Source: Acidobacteriota bacterium (GTDB lineage: Bacteria; Acidobacteriota; JAAYUB01). From it: a DNA stretch of 37,828 nt. The position numbers and the translations under genes were made by a program. The stretch covers positions 1 through 37,828 of the forward strand of contig JAGNHB010000055.1 in NCBI GenBank assembly GCA_018001935.1, in the 5' to 3' direction. Positions 15,997-24,078 of the stretch are shown one piece after another. The notes beneath the pieces are model-generated. The model saw only the letters and a program-made list of their open reading frames with translations, was not told where the DNA came from and ran no database searches. Numbering within the stretch: position 1 is the stretch's first letter; each line of letters starts with the position of its first letter.

Positions 15997-16905
15997 TCAT
16001 AGGGATTCGGCAAAATCCTTCCATTTGATCATGTGAAAGCGGGGAACACGGGAGAGGTCCCAAGAGGGCTGTGCCCAGGCGAGAACCTCTGCCGGCGGGG
16101 CGCCGGCGAGGTCCCGCGGCGGATCCTGGCCGAGGAAGGCCAGCGCCTCGACGAGGACCCGCCCCGGCGGGACGCCGTCGATCCCCCGGGCGCCGGTCTG
16201 CTTGCTGAGCTTGTCTCCGCGGCCGTCCACAGCCACCGGGATGTGGGCGAACACCGGCTCCGCCAGGCCCAGCGCCCGGCAGAGAAGCACCTGCCGCGTC
16301 ACCGACCCCAGCAGGTCGCTCCCCCGAACCGCGTGTGTGACCCCCTGGAAGGCGTCGTCCACGGCCACTGCCAAGGGGTAGGCCGGGAAGCCGTCCGCGC
16401 GCCGGACGACAAAATCGCCGAGGTCCCGCTCCAGGTCGTGCTCCACGGCCCCCTGGACCCGGTCCGTGAAGCCAAGCCGCCCGCCCGGCACGGCGAAGCG
16501 CCAGGCGAGCCGGGCCCCGTCAGGAGGCGGGTTGAACTTGCAGGTGCCGGGGTAGACGGGGGTGTTGTCCACGCCGCGCCCCCGTCCCTCGCCGATGGCT
16601 TTGCGTGAACAGCCGCAAGGGTAGAGCGCACCGGCGGCGCGGAGCGCCTCGAAGGCCTCCCGGTAGGCCTCCCGCCGGCGGCTCTGGTGGAGGACCTCCC
16701 CGTCCCAGGCCAGGCCGAGCCGCTCCAGGGTTCGCAGGATGGCGTCCGCCGCCCCGGGGACGTTCCGCGGGGTGTCGATGTCGTCGATGCGGACGAGCCA
16801 TTCCCCGCCCGACGCGCGGGCGTCCAGGAAACTGGCCGCCGCCGCCAGGACCGAGCCGAAGTGGAGGGGCCCGCTCGGCGTCGGCGCGAAGCGGCCGCGC
16901 GGCAC
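15997..16905 (-). CDS. gluQ: Glutamyl-Q tRNA(Asp) synthetase (GluQ-RS)
   Basis: GluQ-RS activates glutamate and attaches it to the queuosine of tRNA(Asp), not to an acceptor end. It is a truncated glutamyl-tRNA synthetase core without anticodon domain, which fits the 302 residues here. The class I signature appears as PSGPLHFGS (HFGS, residues 15-18) and the KMSKS equivalent as KLSKQ (232-236). The family zinc site is complete: C97, C99, Y118 and C122 (CGC and YPGTC). I start at the GTG at 16905, which begins VPRGRFAPTPSG; no ATG is closer than the repeat array upstream. A TTG at 16947 is an alternative. The frame stays open through the repeats to 17469, but that part is repeat DNA. Confidence 0.9.
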   Translation of the reverse strand: MPRGRFAPTPSGPLHFGSVLAAAASFLDARASGGEWLVRIDDIDTPRNVPGAADAILRTLERLGLAWDGEVLHQSRRREAYREAFEALRAAGALYPCGCSRKAIGEGRGRGVDNTPVYPGTCKFNPPPDGARLAWRFAVPGGRLGFTDRVQGAVEHDLERDLGDFVVRRADGFPAYPLAVAVDDAFQGVTHAVRGSDLLGSVTRQVLLCRALGLAEPVFAHIPVAVDGRGDKLSKQTGARGIDGVPPGRVLVEALAFLGQDPPRDLAGAPPAEVLAWAQPSWDLSRVPRFHMIKWKDFAESL

Positions 16906-17188
16906 GGTTTCCGCCGATTTCGTGGTTGGTTTGCTTTCCCCGTTCAACCGGCCTCTCCCGGCCGGGCGTGGCTTCCGGAGGCCCGACACGCCTGTTTTGA
17001 ACACAGGAGAGCCTCTACTGTCCGGGCGTGAAGGTCCGGATATCGGAACCCCCGCGCCCGCTCGCCCGGCAAGACGCGGGCGGCAACGAACCGGCCGCAA
17101 CCGGGGCCCGAACCCCGGACACCCAGGCCCGTTCCGCCCCGGGCGAAGCCGGCCCCGCCGCCCGCGAAGCGGCATTCTACCACACCCC

Positions 17189-17520
17189 GCGCCTGCGGAG
17201 TGCGGCGCGAAGGCGGCCGGACCCGGCCACGCGCCTGCGGAGTGCGGCGCGGAGGCTGCCGGAGCGCCGCTTTGATCGCGCCGCGCAGGCTGCCGGAGCG
17301 GCGCGCTCCCCGTTGCCCTCCGCGGATCGTCGACCGCCGAAGCCCAACGGCGGCGCTCCGGAAGCCTGCGCGCCTCGAGGCGGACCGATGGTTCAAAGCG
17401 GCGCTCCGGAAGCCTCCGCGCCGCACTCCACAGGGCGATCCCCCGGCTCCGGCGGCCTGCGCGCCGCACTCCACAGGGCGATCCCCCGGCTCCGGCAGCC
17501 TTCGCGCCGCACTCCGCAGA
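17189..17520 (+). repeat. REP/BIME array, left of the RAYT gene
   Basis: The unit GGAGTGCGGCGCGAAGGC plus GCCGGAGCG occurs twice in forward orientation (from about 17197 and 17238). A conserved core of about 130 bp follows, carrying the word GCGGATCGTCGACCGCCGAA, and then several reverse copies (GGCGCTCCGGAAGCC then CGCGCCGCACTCC) joined by the linker ACAGGGCGATCCCCCGGCTC. Forward and reverse palindromic units joined by fixed linkers are the layout of BIMEs. The array dominates the 879-bp gap 16906-17784, in which I see no other gene. Confidence 0.85.
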
Positions 17521-17784
17521 ACTACCCGCACACCCCGCCTCCTCCTCACCGCGCTCCGCAGAATCACCGGCACACCCTTTCCGCTGCTCTGCACCCTGGT
17601 GTCTCCGTAAAAATCTGCGGAAAGTTTCGTCAACGCGCCGGATTTTTCCCGGCGAAAACGTTATCTACAGTGAAGGGTCGACGGTTCGCCAGCAGTCGGG
17701 AACGGCTGCGCAGCGTTCGTCAGCCCGGGCCTGGCTTGCAACCACATGGAACGGTTGAGACGATGTTCCGAGGAGGAGGAAGCC

Positions 17785-18384
17785 ATGGACGAGCATGACA
17801 CCGAAACCGGACGTCTCGATTCCCAGAGCGAGCCGGGGGACGGCGGCCTCTCCCCTCACTGGCCTCACGCTCCCCTCCACCTCCTTAAGGAGAACGGGAC
17901 CTACATGGTCACGGCGGGAACCTATGGGAAAATCCTGCATTTCACCGGGAGCGAACGCCTGGATCTCTTTCAGGAAGCGCTGTTGCGCTGGGCCCATTCA
18001 TACAGTTGGTGCCTGGAGGCCTGGGCGATCTTTCCGAACCACTACCACTTCGTGGCCCAGTCCCCCGAGGGCGGCGGTGGTTCGCTGTCCGGGATGCTGG
18101 GGAAACTCCACAGCGAAACATCCCGACGAATCAATCGTTTGGACGGTATCCGCGGAAGGAAGGTCTGGCACAATTTTTTCGAAACCCTGATCCTTTTCGA
18201 GAAGAGCTATTTTGCCAGGCTGCATTACGTCCACGCCAACCCCGTTCACCATCGACTGGTCACATCGGCGGCGCGATACCCCTGGTGTTCCGCCGCCTGG
18301 TTCGAACGCGAGGCCACGCCCAGCCAAGTGAAAACGATCTATTCATTCCGGATTAACCAACTGGATATCCCTGACGACTTCTGA
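17785..18384 (+). CDS. REP-associated tyrosine transposase (RAYT, Y1/IS200-like)
   Basis: A 199-residue HUH-type single-strand transposase. The metal-binding HUH motif is H86-Y87-H88 in FPNHYHFV, and the catalytic tyrosine is probably Y148 in LHYVHANPVHHRLV, the form typical of RAYTs. The N-terminal domain opens with a strand (TYMVTAGTYGK). RAYTs are single-copy, domesticated relatives of IS200/IS605 enzymes that cut and join REP sequences. I start at 17785 because GAGGAGGAGG lies just upstream; an in-frame ATG at 17746 is less likely. REP/BIME arrays of the same orientation flank it on both sides (17189-17520 and 18435-18775), which fits a working RAYT-REP pair. The gene appears intact. Confidence 0.88.
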   Translation: MDEHDTETGRLDSQSEPGDGGLSPHWPHAPLHLLKENGTYMVTAGTYGKILHFTGSERLDLFQEALLRWAHSYSWCLEAWAIFPNHYHFVAQSPEGGGGSLSGMLGKLHSETSRRINRLDGIRGRKVWHNFFETLILFEKSYFARLHYVHANPVHHRLVTSAARYPWCSAAWFEREATPSQVKTIYSFRINQLDIPDDF

Positions 18385-18434
18385 GAGCGTGCCCCTCGGA
18401 AGCCGCCGGAGCCCCCCGTCACGCCCGCACGGCT

Positions 18435-18775
18435 CCGCGCCTGCGGAGTGCGGCTCGAAGGCTGACGGGCTCGGCTAAGCGCCTGCGGAGTGCGGCGCGA
18501 AGGCGGCCGGAGCGCCGCTTTGATCGCGCCGCGCAGGCCGCCGGAGCGGCGCGCTCCCCGTTGCCCTCCGCGGATCGTCGACCGCCGAAGCCCAACGGCG
18601 GCGCTCCGGAAGCCTGCGCGCCTCGAGGCGGACCGATGGTTCAAAGCGGCGCTCCGGCAGCCTTCGCGCCGCACTCCACAGGGCGATCCCCCCGCTCCGG
18701 CAGCCTTCGCGCCGCACTCCACAGGGCGATCCCCCCGCTCCGGCAGCCTTCGCGCCGCACTCCGCAGAGCCACCG
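18435..18775 (+). repeat. REP/BIME array, right of the RAYT gene
   Basis: This array is nearly identical to 17189-17520 over the core: forward units near 18444 and 18487, the same GCGGATCGTCGACCGCCGAA core, then three reverse units with ACAGGGCGATCCCCCCGCTC linkers. The direct orientation relative to the left array frames the RAYT gene like a long direct repeat. It fills most of the 469-bp gap 18385-18853; no gene is seen in that gap. Confidence 0.85.
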
Positions 18776-18853
18776 GCACTCCCGGGCGATCCGTTTTCTG
18801 CGGGACGGCATCCAACGAGGCGTGCCGAAAAATTGACGGAGGCTGGAGGTCTC

Positions 18854-19360
<507 letters not shown>

Positions 19361-19365
19361 GGGGA

Positions 19366-19402
19366 GAGGCTATAGGCTATAGGCTGTAGGCTGTAGGTCC
19401 GG
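19366..19402 (+). repeat. Heptamer repeat (GGCTATA / GGCTGTA)
   Basis: Four to five 7-base units of the type AGGCTRTA lie just after the peroxiredoxin stop codon, ending in TAGGTCCGG. The same word occurs at 22101-22131, 35551-35591 (reversed) and 37555-37576. Confidence 0.8.
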
Positions 19403-19458
19403 AGGGTTTCCCTTCGGGATTGGGGTTGGGGCGGGATCGCAGGTGAGAGTGGGTGAGT

Positions 19459-19580
19459 TCCTTCTTCTTCGTTCGTGTGGTTCGTGTGGTTCGTGGCTCT
19501 TTTCCGGTTCGTGTATTTCGCATATTTCGTGGTTCCTTTTCCGCTTTCGCCTTTGCGAGAATTGGCGTCCTTGCGTTCGT
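19459..19580 (+). repeat. TTCGTG words followed by a CTTTGCG word
   Basis: GTTCGTGTG repeats and the phrase TATTTCGTGGTTCCTTTT (to about 19540) form the reverse complement of the AAAAGGAACCACG word seen at 13085. A CTTTGCG-type word follows at 19543-19580. The stretch lies in the convergent gap behind the histidine kinase and contains no gene. Confidence 0.65.
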
Positions 19581-19581
19581 C

Positions 19582-22071
19582 TCACTTCACCACCGGCAGG
19601 TCGAGGCGGAAGGCGGCGCCGTCGGGGGAGGACGAGACCAGCCGCAGGCGGCCGCCCATGGCCCGGGCCAAGCGGCGGCTGAGCGCGAGGCCGATCCCCA
19701 CGCCGGGGGCCGTCCGGGCGGCTTCGCCCGCCGATTTCCGGAAGGCGCGCCGGAAAAGCCCGCGCCGGTGCGCGCGGACCCCCGGGCCGTGGTCGCGGAT
19801 GGTCACGCCCATCCATCGCCCCTCCCGCCGCACCGCCAGGTGGATCCGCTTGTCGGACGCTTCCCGGGCGTACTTCCCGGCGTTGTCCACCAGGTTGAAG
19901 AGGATGCGCTCGAGCGCGCCCGCATCGAGGCGGACCCGGGTCCCGTCCGCGTCCCCGGGCTCGAGGACCAGTTCCATCCCCGCCTGCCCGGCGTGCTCCC
20001 GGAGCCGCGGGACCACCCGCTCCAGGGCCTCCGTGAACACGACCTCCTCCACGACGCCGTAGCGCCCCCGCTCGAGCCGGGCGTAGGCCAGGACGTTCTC
20101 CACCAGGTGGGAGAGCCGGTCCGCCTCGGTCCGCAGCACCTGGTGGTAGTCCGCCAGGCGCTCCGGGTCCGTGGCCATGCCGTCCGTGAGCATCTCCGTG
20201 TACATCCGGAAGGTGGTGAGCGGCGTCCGCAGCTCGTGGGTCACCGAGGAGACGAAGGCCGCCCGCCGCCGGCTCAGGGTGAGGGCCCCCATCAGGAGGA
20301 GCCCCACCGCCAGGACCGCCGCCAGGGCGCCCACCCCGGCCAGTCTCAGGGAGAACAGGAGGGGGGACCCGTCCTCCCGCAACTTCAGGGCGACCCGGCC
20401 GGGGCGGACCCGGACGGGGATGGACGCCAGCGTCCGCCCCTCCGCGGGGTTGGCCGGCCCTTCCTGGGGTACCAGGTCCGCCTCGGGCAGGAGGTCGCGG
20501 ACCTGGGACAACAGCCAGGGCCGCACCTTCGGCCAGTCCACCCAGCACCCCTGCAGCCAGGCCCCCTCCCCGATGCGCACCTGGAGGGCCAGGAGGAGTT
20601 CCCCCCCCATCCAGAGCGGCTTGAGCACGCCCACTTTCACGGCCTCCACCGCCGTCTTCGGGCGGCCCACGGCCGGGGAGGGACGGCCGTTCGGCCGGGT
20701 GCCAGACCCGGCCCGCGGCGCCTTGTAGTTGCTGGGGATGGCGATGTTCTGCACCACGTAGTCGTTGCTGACCCCCAGGTTCTCCCGGGCCACCCACTCC
20801 TGGACGTTCCGCGTCTGCTGGAAGATCCCGGGGGACTCCGCCTGCCGGGCCTCCGCGGCCGGGGGCGGCGTCGGGGGGGCGTTCACCTCGGCCGGGCGGG
20901 CCGGGGTGACCGTCTGGGCCTGGGCGGTGTCCGGGGGTTCCGTCGTCCGCCGCGGAAGGGCGGAGACCGGCCAGGGCGCGGCGTTCTGCGCCATCGGGGC
21001 ATTCGGGGGGGGCGCGACACCCTGCCGGGGCGCGGCATTCGATTGAGGGGCCACGTTCTGTCGGGGTGCGGCGCTCCGCGGTGAGGCGACATTCGGCGCG
21101 GACGCCGTGTTTCGCGCCGGGGCCGCGTTCCGGGTGCTGACGGCGCTCTGCGCTTGCACGACGTTCTGCGCCGCGGCGTTCGACGGCGAGGCCGCATTCT
21201 GCGGGGAGGCGGTCTGGGCCGTCGGTTCGTCGGGCGTCCGGTTCGAGATCGCCTGAGGGCTTTGCGCGGCGCCCGGCCCGGGGGCGCCCCCGGGGGTGGT
21301 CCCCGCCGGCAGCGGCCCCGTCGCCGGCTCACGGCGCTCCGGGACGACGGCACCGGCTTCCCCCACCGCCGAGGGCGGGCCGGAACCGGCCGGTGACGCG
21401 GCGGTCGGTTTCGCAGCCGGAACCGTCTCCGTCCCCCTCGTTGGCGGGACCTTCCGCGAGGTTTCCTTCGCACCGGCCGCACGACGGGCGACGGCGCCCT
21501 CCCTGGAAACGGCCGGGCCCGGCCCCGGTTCCGTTTTCTCTTCCAGCAGCCACTGCGCCGGAACCGCCGCCAGGAGTTCCGGGAGGGAGACTTTTTCCTG
21601 GAACGCCCGGAGAAGCGTTTCCGCCAGCGCCGCCTTCTCGGGCGGGAGGTTGTGACCCAGGGCGATTTCCCGGAACTTCCCGTCCGGCGCCTGGGGGGAC
21701 GTGAGCGTCCCGTCCGGCCCGAGCTGGAAGTGGATCCTCACGAAGGGGTTGTCTTCCGTCAGGAGCGGGGAGGGGACGAGGGCCCCGGCGGCGGCGCCCC
21801 GGGCGGACGCGCCGTTCAGGCTCCCTGTCGCGGAATAGAAAGGCTGGTAGGCAAAGGGGGGACGGGCGCTCTCCGCAACGAGAAAGGCCCCCAGCGACGA
21901 GTCCATGCGCCAGAGCGCCAGCCGGACGTTCTCCTCCAGCGCCGCCTCGCTCCGCATCCGGGTCTCGGCGTCCTGGAGCCTGAGCACGGTGGCGATGGTC
22001 CACCCCATGGCGCCCAGCACCCCGGCCGCACTCGCGGCGAACACGATCCAGATCAGCCAGGCGCGTTTCAT
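19582..22071 (-). CDS. Sensor histidine kinase with long Ala/Pro/Asn-rich periplasmic region
   Basis: An 829-residue inner-membrane kinase. One membrane helix lies at about residues 4-28 and a second at about 573-597, so the intervening 540 residues face the periplasm. HisKA has H612 in SSVTHELRTPL. The ATPase domain has an N box NLVDNAGKY from N726, a D box DHGPG and a G box GVGIGLALS. Residues about 200-410 are low-complexity Ala/Pro/Gly-rich, with Asn- and Gln-containing words such as PQNAASPSNAAAQN and PRQNVAPQSN that look like decayed short repeats. The cognate regulator is probably the OmpR-type protein at 22765-23457, upstream on the same strand but separated by 693 bp of repeats, so the kinase may have its own promoter. 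Confidence 0.9.
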   Translation of the reverse strand: MKRAWLIWIVFAASAAGVLGAMGWTIATVLRLQDAETRMRSEAALEENVRLALWRMDSSLGAFLVAESARPPFAYQPFYSATGSLNGASARGAAAGALVPSPLLTEDNPFVRIHFQLGPDGTLTSPQAPDGKFREIALGHNLPPEKAALAETLLRAFQEKVSLPELLAAVPAQWLLEEKTEPGPGPAVSREGAVARRAAGAKETSRKVPPTRGTETVPAAKPTAASPAGSGPPSAVGEAGAVVPERREPATGPLPAGTTPGGAPGPGAAQSPQAISNRTPDEPTAQTASPQNAASPSNAAAQNVVQAQSAVSTRNAAPARNTASAPNVASPRSAAPRQNVAPQSNAAPRQGVAPPPNAPMAQNAAPWPVSALPRRTTEPPDTAQAQTVTPARPAEVNAPPTPPPAAEARQAESPGIFQQTRNVQEWVARENLGVSNDYVVQNIAIPSNYKAPRAGSGTRPNGRPSPAVGRPKTAVEAVKVGVLKPLWMGGELLLALQVRIGEGAWLQGCWVDWPKVRPWLLSQVRDLLPEADLVPQEGPANPAEGRTLASIPVRVRPGRVALKLREDGSPLLFSLRLAGVGALAAVLAVGLLLMGALTLSRRRAAFVSSVTHELRTPLTTFRMYTEMLTDGMATDPERLADYHQVLRTEADRLSHLVENVLAYARLERGRYGVVEEVVFTEALERVVPRLREHAGQAGMELVLEPGDADGTRVRLDAGALERILFNLVDNAGKYAREASDKRIHLAVRREGRWMGVTIRDHGPGVRAHRRGLFRRAFRKSAGEAARTAPGVGIGLALSRRLARAMGGRLRLVSSSPDGAAFRLDLPVVK

Positions 22072-22100
22072 GGGTCACCGTCCCTGCCAGCCGGAGAGGA

Positions 22101-22131
22101 AGGCTGTAGGCTGTAGGCTGTAGGCTGTAGG
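22101..22131 (+). repeat. Heptamer repeat (GGCTGTA)
   Basis: Four nearly perfect copies of GGCTGTA end in TAGGCCCGGA, directly upstream of the kinase gene start. It belongs to the same family as 19366-19402. Confidence 0.85.
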
Positions 22132-22168
22132 CCCGGAAAGAGACTCATCAGTGTCTCCATCACATTTG

Positions 22169-22272
22169 GTATCGGTATCGCTATCGGTATCGGTATCGCT
22201 ATCGGTATCGGTATCGGTATTGCTATCGCTATCGGCATCGCTATCGGCATCGCTATCGGTATCGCTATCGAG
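22169..22272 (+). repeat. Hexamer comb, TCG-NNN
   Basis: About 17 six-base units keep TCG while the other three bases are GTA, CTA or GCA. There are no spacers, so this is not CRISPR. It lies between the response regulator and histidine kinase genes, 37 bp past the heptamer array. The remaining 693-bp gap 22072-22764 has no gene; it holds these repeats, an AT-rich patch at 22441-22466 and a partial REP/BIME. Confidence 0.85.
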
Positions 22273-22506
22273 GTCGCAAGTTGAACGCGCCGCGCCGTCC
22301 GCGGAGCGGCGCGATCCCCGACACGGCTGTTGCCGGGCGCCATCCGCCGGGATTCGACCCGGGTTGGCACCCCGGCGCCGGGACTCGACGAGGGGTGGCC
22401 GACACACGCCGGAACCCGACGGGGACCGGCAGCCAAACACTGAAAAATGTATATGTTAGACATTGCGCGCTGGAAACTGCCCAGGTTAGCCGTCATCCCG
22501 TCAACA

Positions 22507-22588
22507 CGGCGCTCCGGCAGCCTGCGCGCCTTCCGTCCGCCGGACAGGATCAAAGCGGCGCTCCGGCAGCCTTCGCGCCGCACTCCAC
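22507..22588 (-). repeat. Partial REP/BIME copy
   Basis: Two reverse-orientation units (GGCGCTCCGGCAGCC then CGCGCC) are joined by a linker ending in ATCAAAGC. The second unit continues into CGCACTCCAC exactly as in the RAYT-flanking arrays. The conserved core is missing. Confidence 0.75.
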
Positions 22589-22676
22589 ACCGGAATCGGC
22601 GCACCCCGCTCGGTGCACCCCGCCGTTCAGCCTCTCCGATCCGCCTCTTCATCATGACTCCTGGCGGCTGATTCCC

Positions 22677-22748
22677 GGTTTCGGGTTTCGGGTTTCGGGT
22701 TTCGATCCCGATTGCGATACCGATAGCGATACCGATACCGATACCGAT
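22677..22748 (+). repeat. GGTTTCG tandem followed by a reversed hexamer comb
   Basis: Four perfect copies of GGTTTCG (22677-22704) run straight into about seven units of the CGATAC type (to 22748). The latter are the reverse orientation of the comb at 22169-22272. The array ends 16 bp before the response regulator stop codon. Confidence 0.8.
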
Positions 22749-22764
22749 GATTATCACGGACGGG

Positions 22765-23457
22765 TCAGAGAGGGGCCATACGGTAACCCTTCCCCCGCTC
22801 CGTCAGGATGATCCGGGGCTTCGCGGGGTCGTCCCGCAGCTTCTCCCGGAGCCGCACCACGTGCATGTCCACCGTCCGCGTCTCCACGCCCGCCGGCATC
22901 TTCCACACCCGGGAGAGGATCTCCTCCCGGGACACCGTCCGCCCCGCGTGCATGGACAGGTAGCGCAGCAACTGGCTCTCGGTCTCCGACAGCTTCTCGA
23001 CGCCGCCATCCGTGAACCGGATCTCGCCCGCGCCCAGGTCCGCCTCGCCCCCGTCGAAACGGACCGTCTCCACCGGCCGGGGCCGCTCGGGGGAGCGGCG
23101 GAGGACCGCCTCGACCCGCGCGAGAAGCTCCTTCACGCTGAAGGGCTTCACCACGTAGTCGTCCGCCCCCGACTTGAGCCCGCGGACGCGGTCAGACTCC
23201 TCCCCCCGGGCCGTGAGGATGATGACGGGGAGCGTGGGGGCGTGCTGCTTGACGGCGTCCAGGATCCGGAAGCCGTCGGCGTCCGGCAGGACCAGGTCCA
23301 GGAGGAGGAGGTCGCAGTCGGCCGCCAGGGCGCCCTCCAGGGTGCCTTTCCGGCCGTCCAGCTCCTTGACGGCGTACCCGTGGAACCGGAGCGAGTCCAC
23401 GATCCCCCGCCGGATGGCCGCGTCGTCCTCGATCACCAGAACTTTCTGACCTGGCAT
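22765..23457 (-). CDS. OmpR-family response regulator
   Basis: A 230-residue DNA-binding regulator. The receiver domain (1-120) has acidic pocket D11-D12, phospho-acceptor D54 (LLLLDLVLPDADG), the T/A switch ILTARG and K104 (VVKPF). The winged helix (about 130-228) shows LSETESQLLRYLSMHAGR, VETRTVDMHVVRLREKL and the closing ERGKGYRM. It is probably the partner of the histidine kinase downstream on the same strand. The ATG at 23457 is preceded by GGAGAAGAGGCGCC. No target operator can be named from this window. Confidence 0.93.
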   Translation of the reverse strand: MPGQKVLVIEDDAAIRRGIVDSLRFHGYAVKELDGRKGTLEGALAADCDLLLLDLVLPDADGFRILDAVKQHAPTLPVIILTARGEESDRVRGLKSGADDYVVKPFSVKELLARVEAVLRRSPERPRPVETVRFDGGEADLGAGEIRFTDGGVEKLSETESQLLRYLSMHAGRTVSREEILSRVWKMPAGVETRTVDMHVVRLREKLRDDPAKPRIILTERGKGYRMAPL

Positions 23458-23549
23458 GGCGCCTCTTCTCCCCCGGTTTTCCCCCGGCCTGGTGTGTCAG
23501 TTCGATTATCCCACATTCCATATCCTCCCATCACCCCGATTTCACCCCG

Positions 23550-23694
23550 ATATCGGTATCGGTATCGGCATCGCAATCGCAATCGCAATCGCAGTCGCAG
23601 TCGCAGTCGCGTTCGCAATCGCAGTCGCGTTCGCAATCGCAATCGCCGTCGCGCTCGCGGTCGCAATCGCGGTCGCAACCGGGATCACAGTCGA
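23550..23694 (+). repeat. Hexamer comb, TCG-NNN (longest copy)
   Basis: About 24 units keep TCG every six bases. The variable triplet drifts from GTA and GCA at the left to CAA, CAG, CGT and CGG at the right. It lies upstream of the response regulator gene in the 581-bp gap 23458-24038, which otherwise contains only pyrimidine-rich sequence and a REP/BIME copy, with no gene. Confidence 0.85.
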
Positions 23695-23868
23695 GAGAGG
23701 CTGTGGACTTAGTTTCGGAGGGAGGGTTTAGAGGTTGCCTTTGCCGGCTCCCGTTGAAACCGGGCCGATGCCATCCCGCCTCCCCAAAAACCCGCTCCCC
23801 ACAGCCCAACCCTTTCAAACCAAACCCTCTCTGCCCAAACCCTTCCAGCCTGAGCCCCTCCGAGCAAT

Positions 23869-24078
23869 GCGGAGTGCGGCGCGAAGGCTGCCGGAGCGCC
23901 GCTTTGATCGCGCCGCGCAGGCCGCCGGAGCGGCGCGCTCCCGGTTGCCCTCCGCGGATCGTCGACCGCCGAAGCCCCCTGTCACGCCCCCACGGCGGCG
24001 CTCCGGAAGCCTGCGCGCCTCGAGGCTGAAGCGATGGTTCAAAGCGGCGCTCCGGAAGCCTGCGCGCCGCACTCCACA
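23869..24078 (+). repeat. REP/BIME copy overlapping a gene end
   Basis: A complete unit: forward REP, the GCGGATCGTCGACCGCCGAA core, then two reverse REPs. It is about 210 bp long and shorter than the RAYT-flanking arrays. Its core carries a different short insert (after GAAGCCCC). The right end runs 40 bp into the PQQ-propeller gene and supplies that gene's last codons and stop. Confidence 0.85.

Noticed and set aside
16906..17469. N-terminal extension of GluQ-RS through the repeat array
   Set aside because: The extra 188 codons are REP/BIME sequence, and the GTG at 16905 directly precedes the conserved RFAPTPSGPLHFGS start of the enzyme.
22169..22272. CRISPR array
   Set aside because: The repeats are contiguous six-base units without spacers, and no Cas gene is present. 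The same holds for the decamer, heptamer and other hexamer arrays.
22337..22390. tRNA gene (GGATTCGACCC-like T-arm text)
   Set aside because: The reverse complement lacks the TTC of a T loop, and no acceptor stem or anticodon arm can be drawn around it.
23540..23700. Proteins with Ile/Ala/Val/Gly dipeptide or Arg-rich repeats encoded by the hexamer combs
   Set aside because: All six-base repeats give open frames with dipeptide repeats; no start context or flanking coding sequence supports translation.
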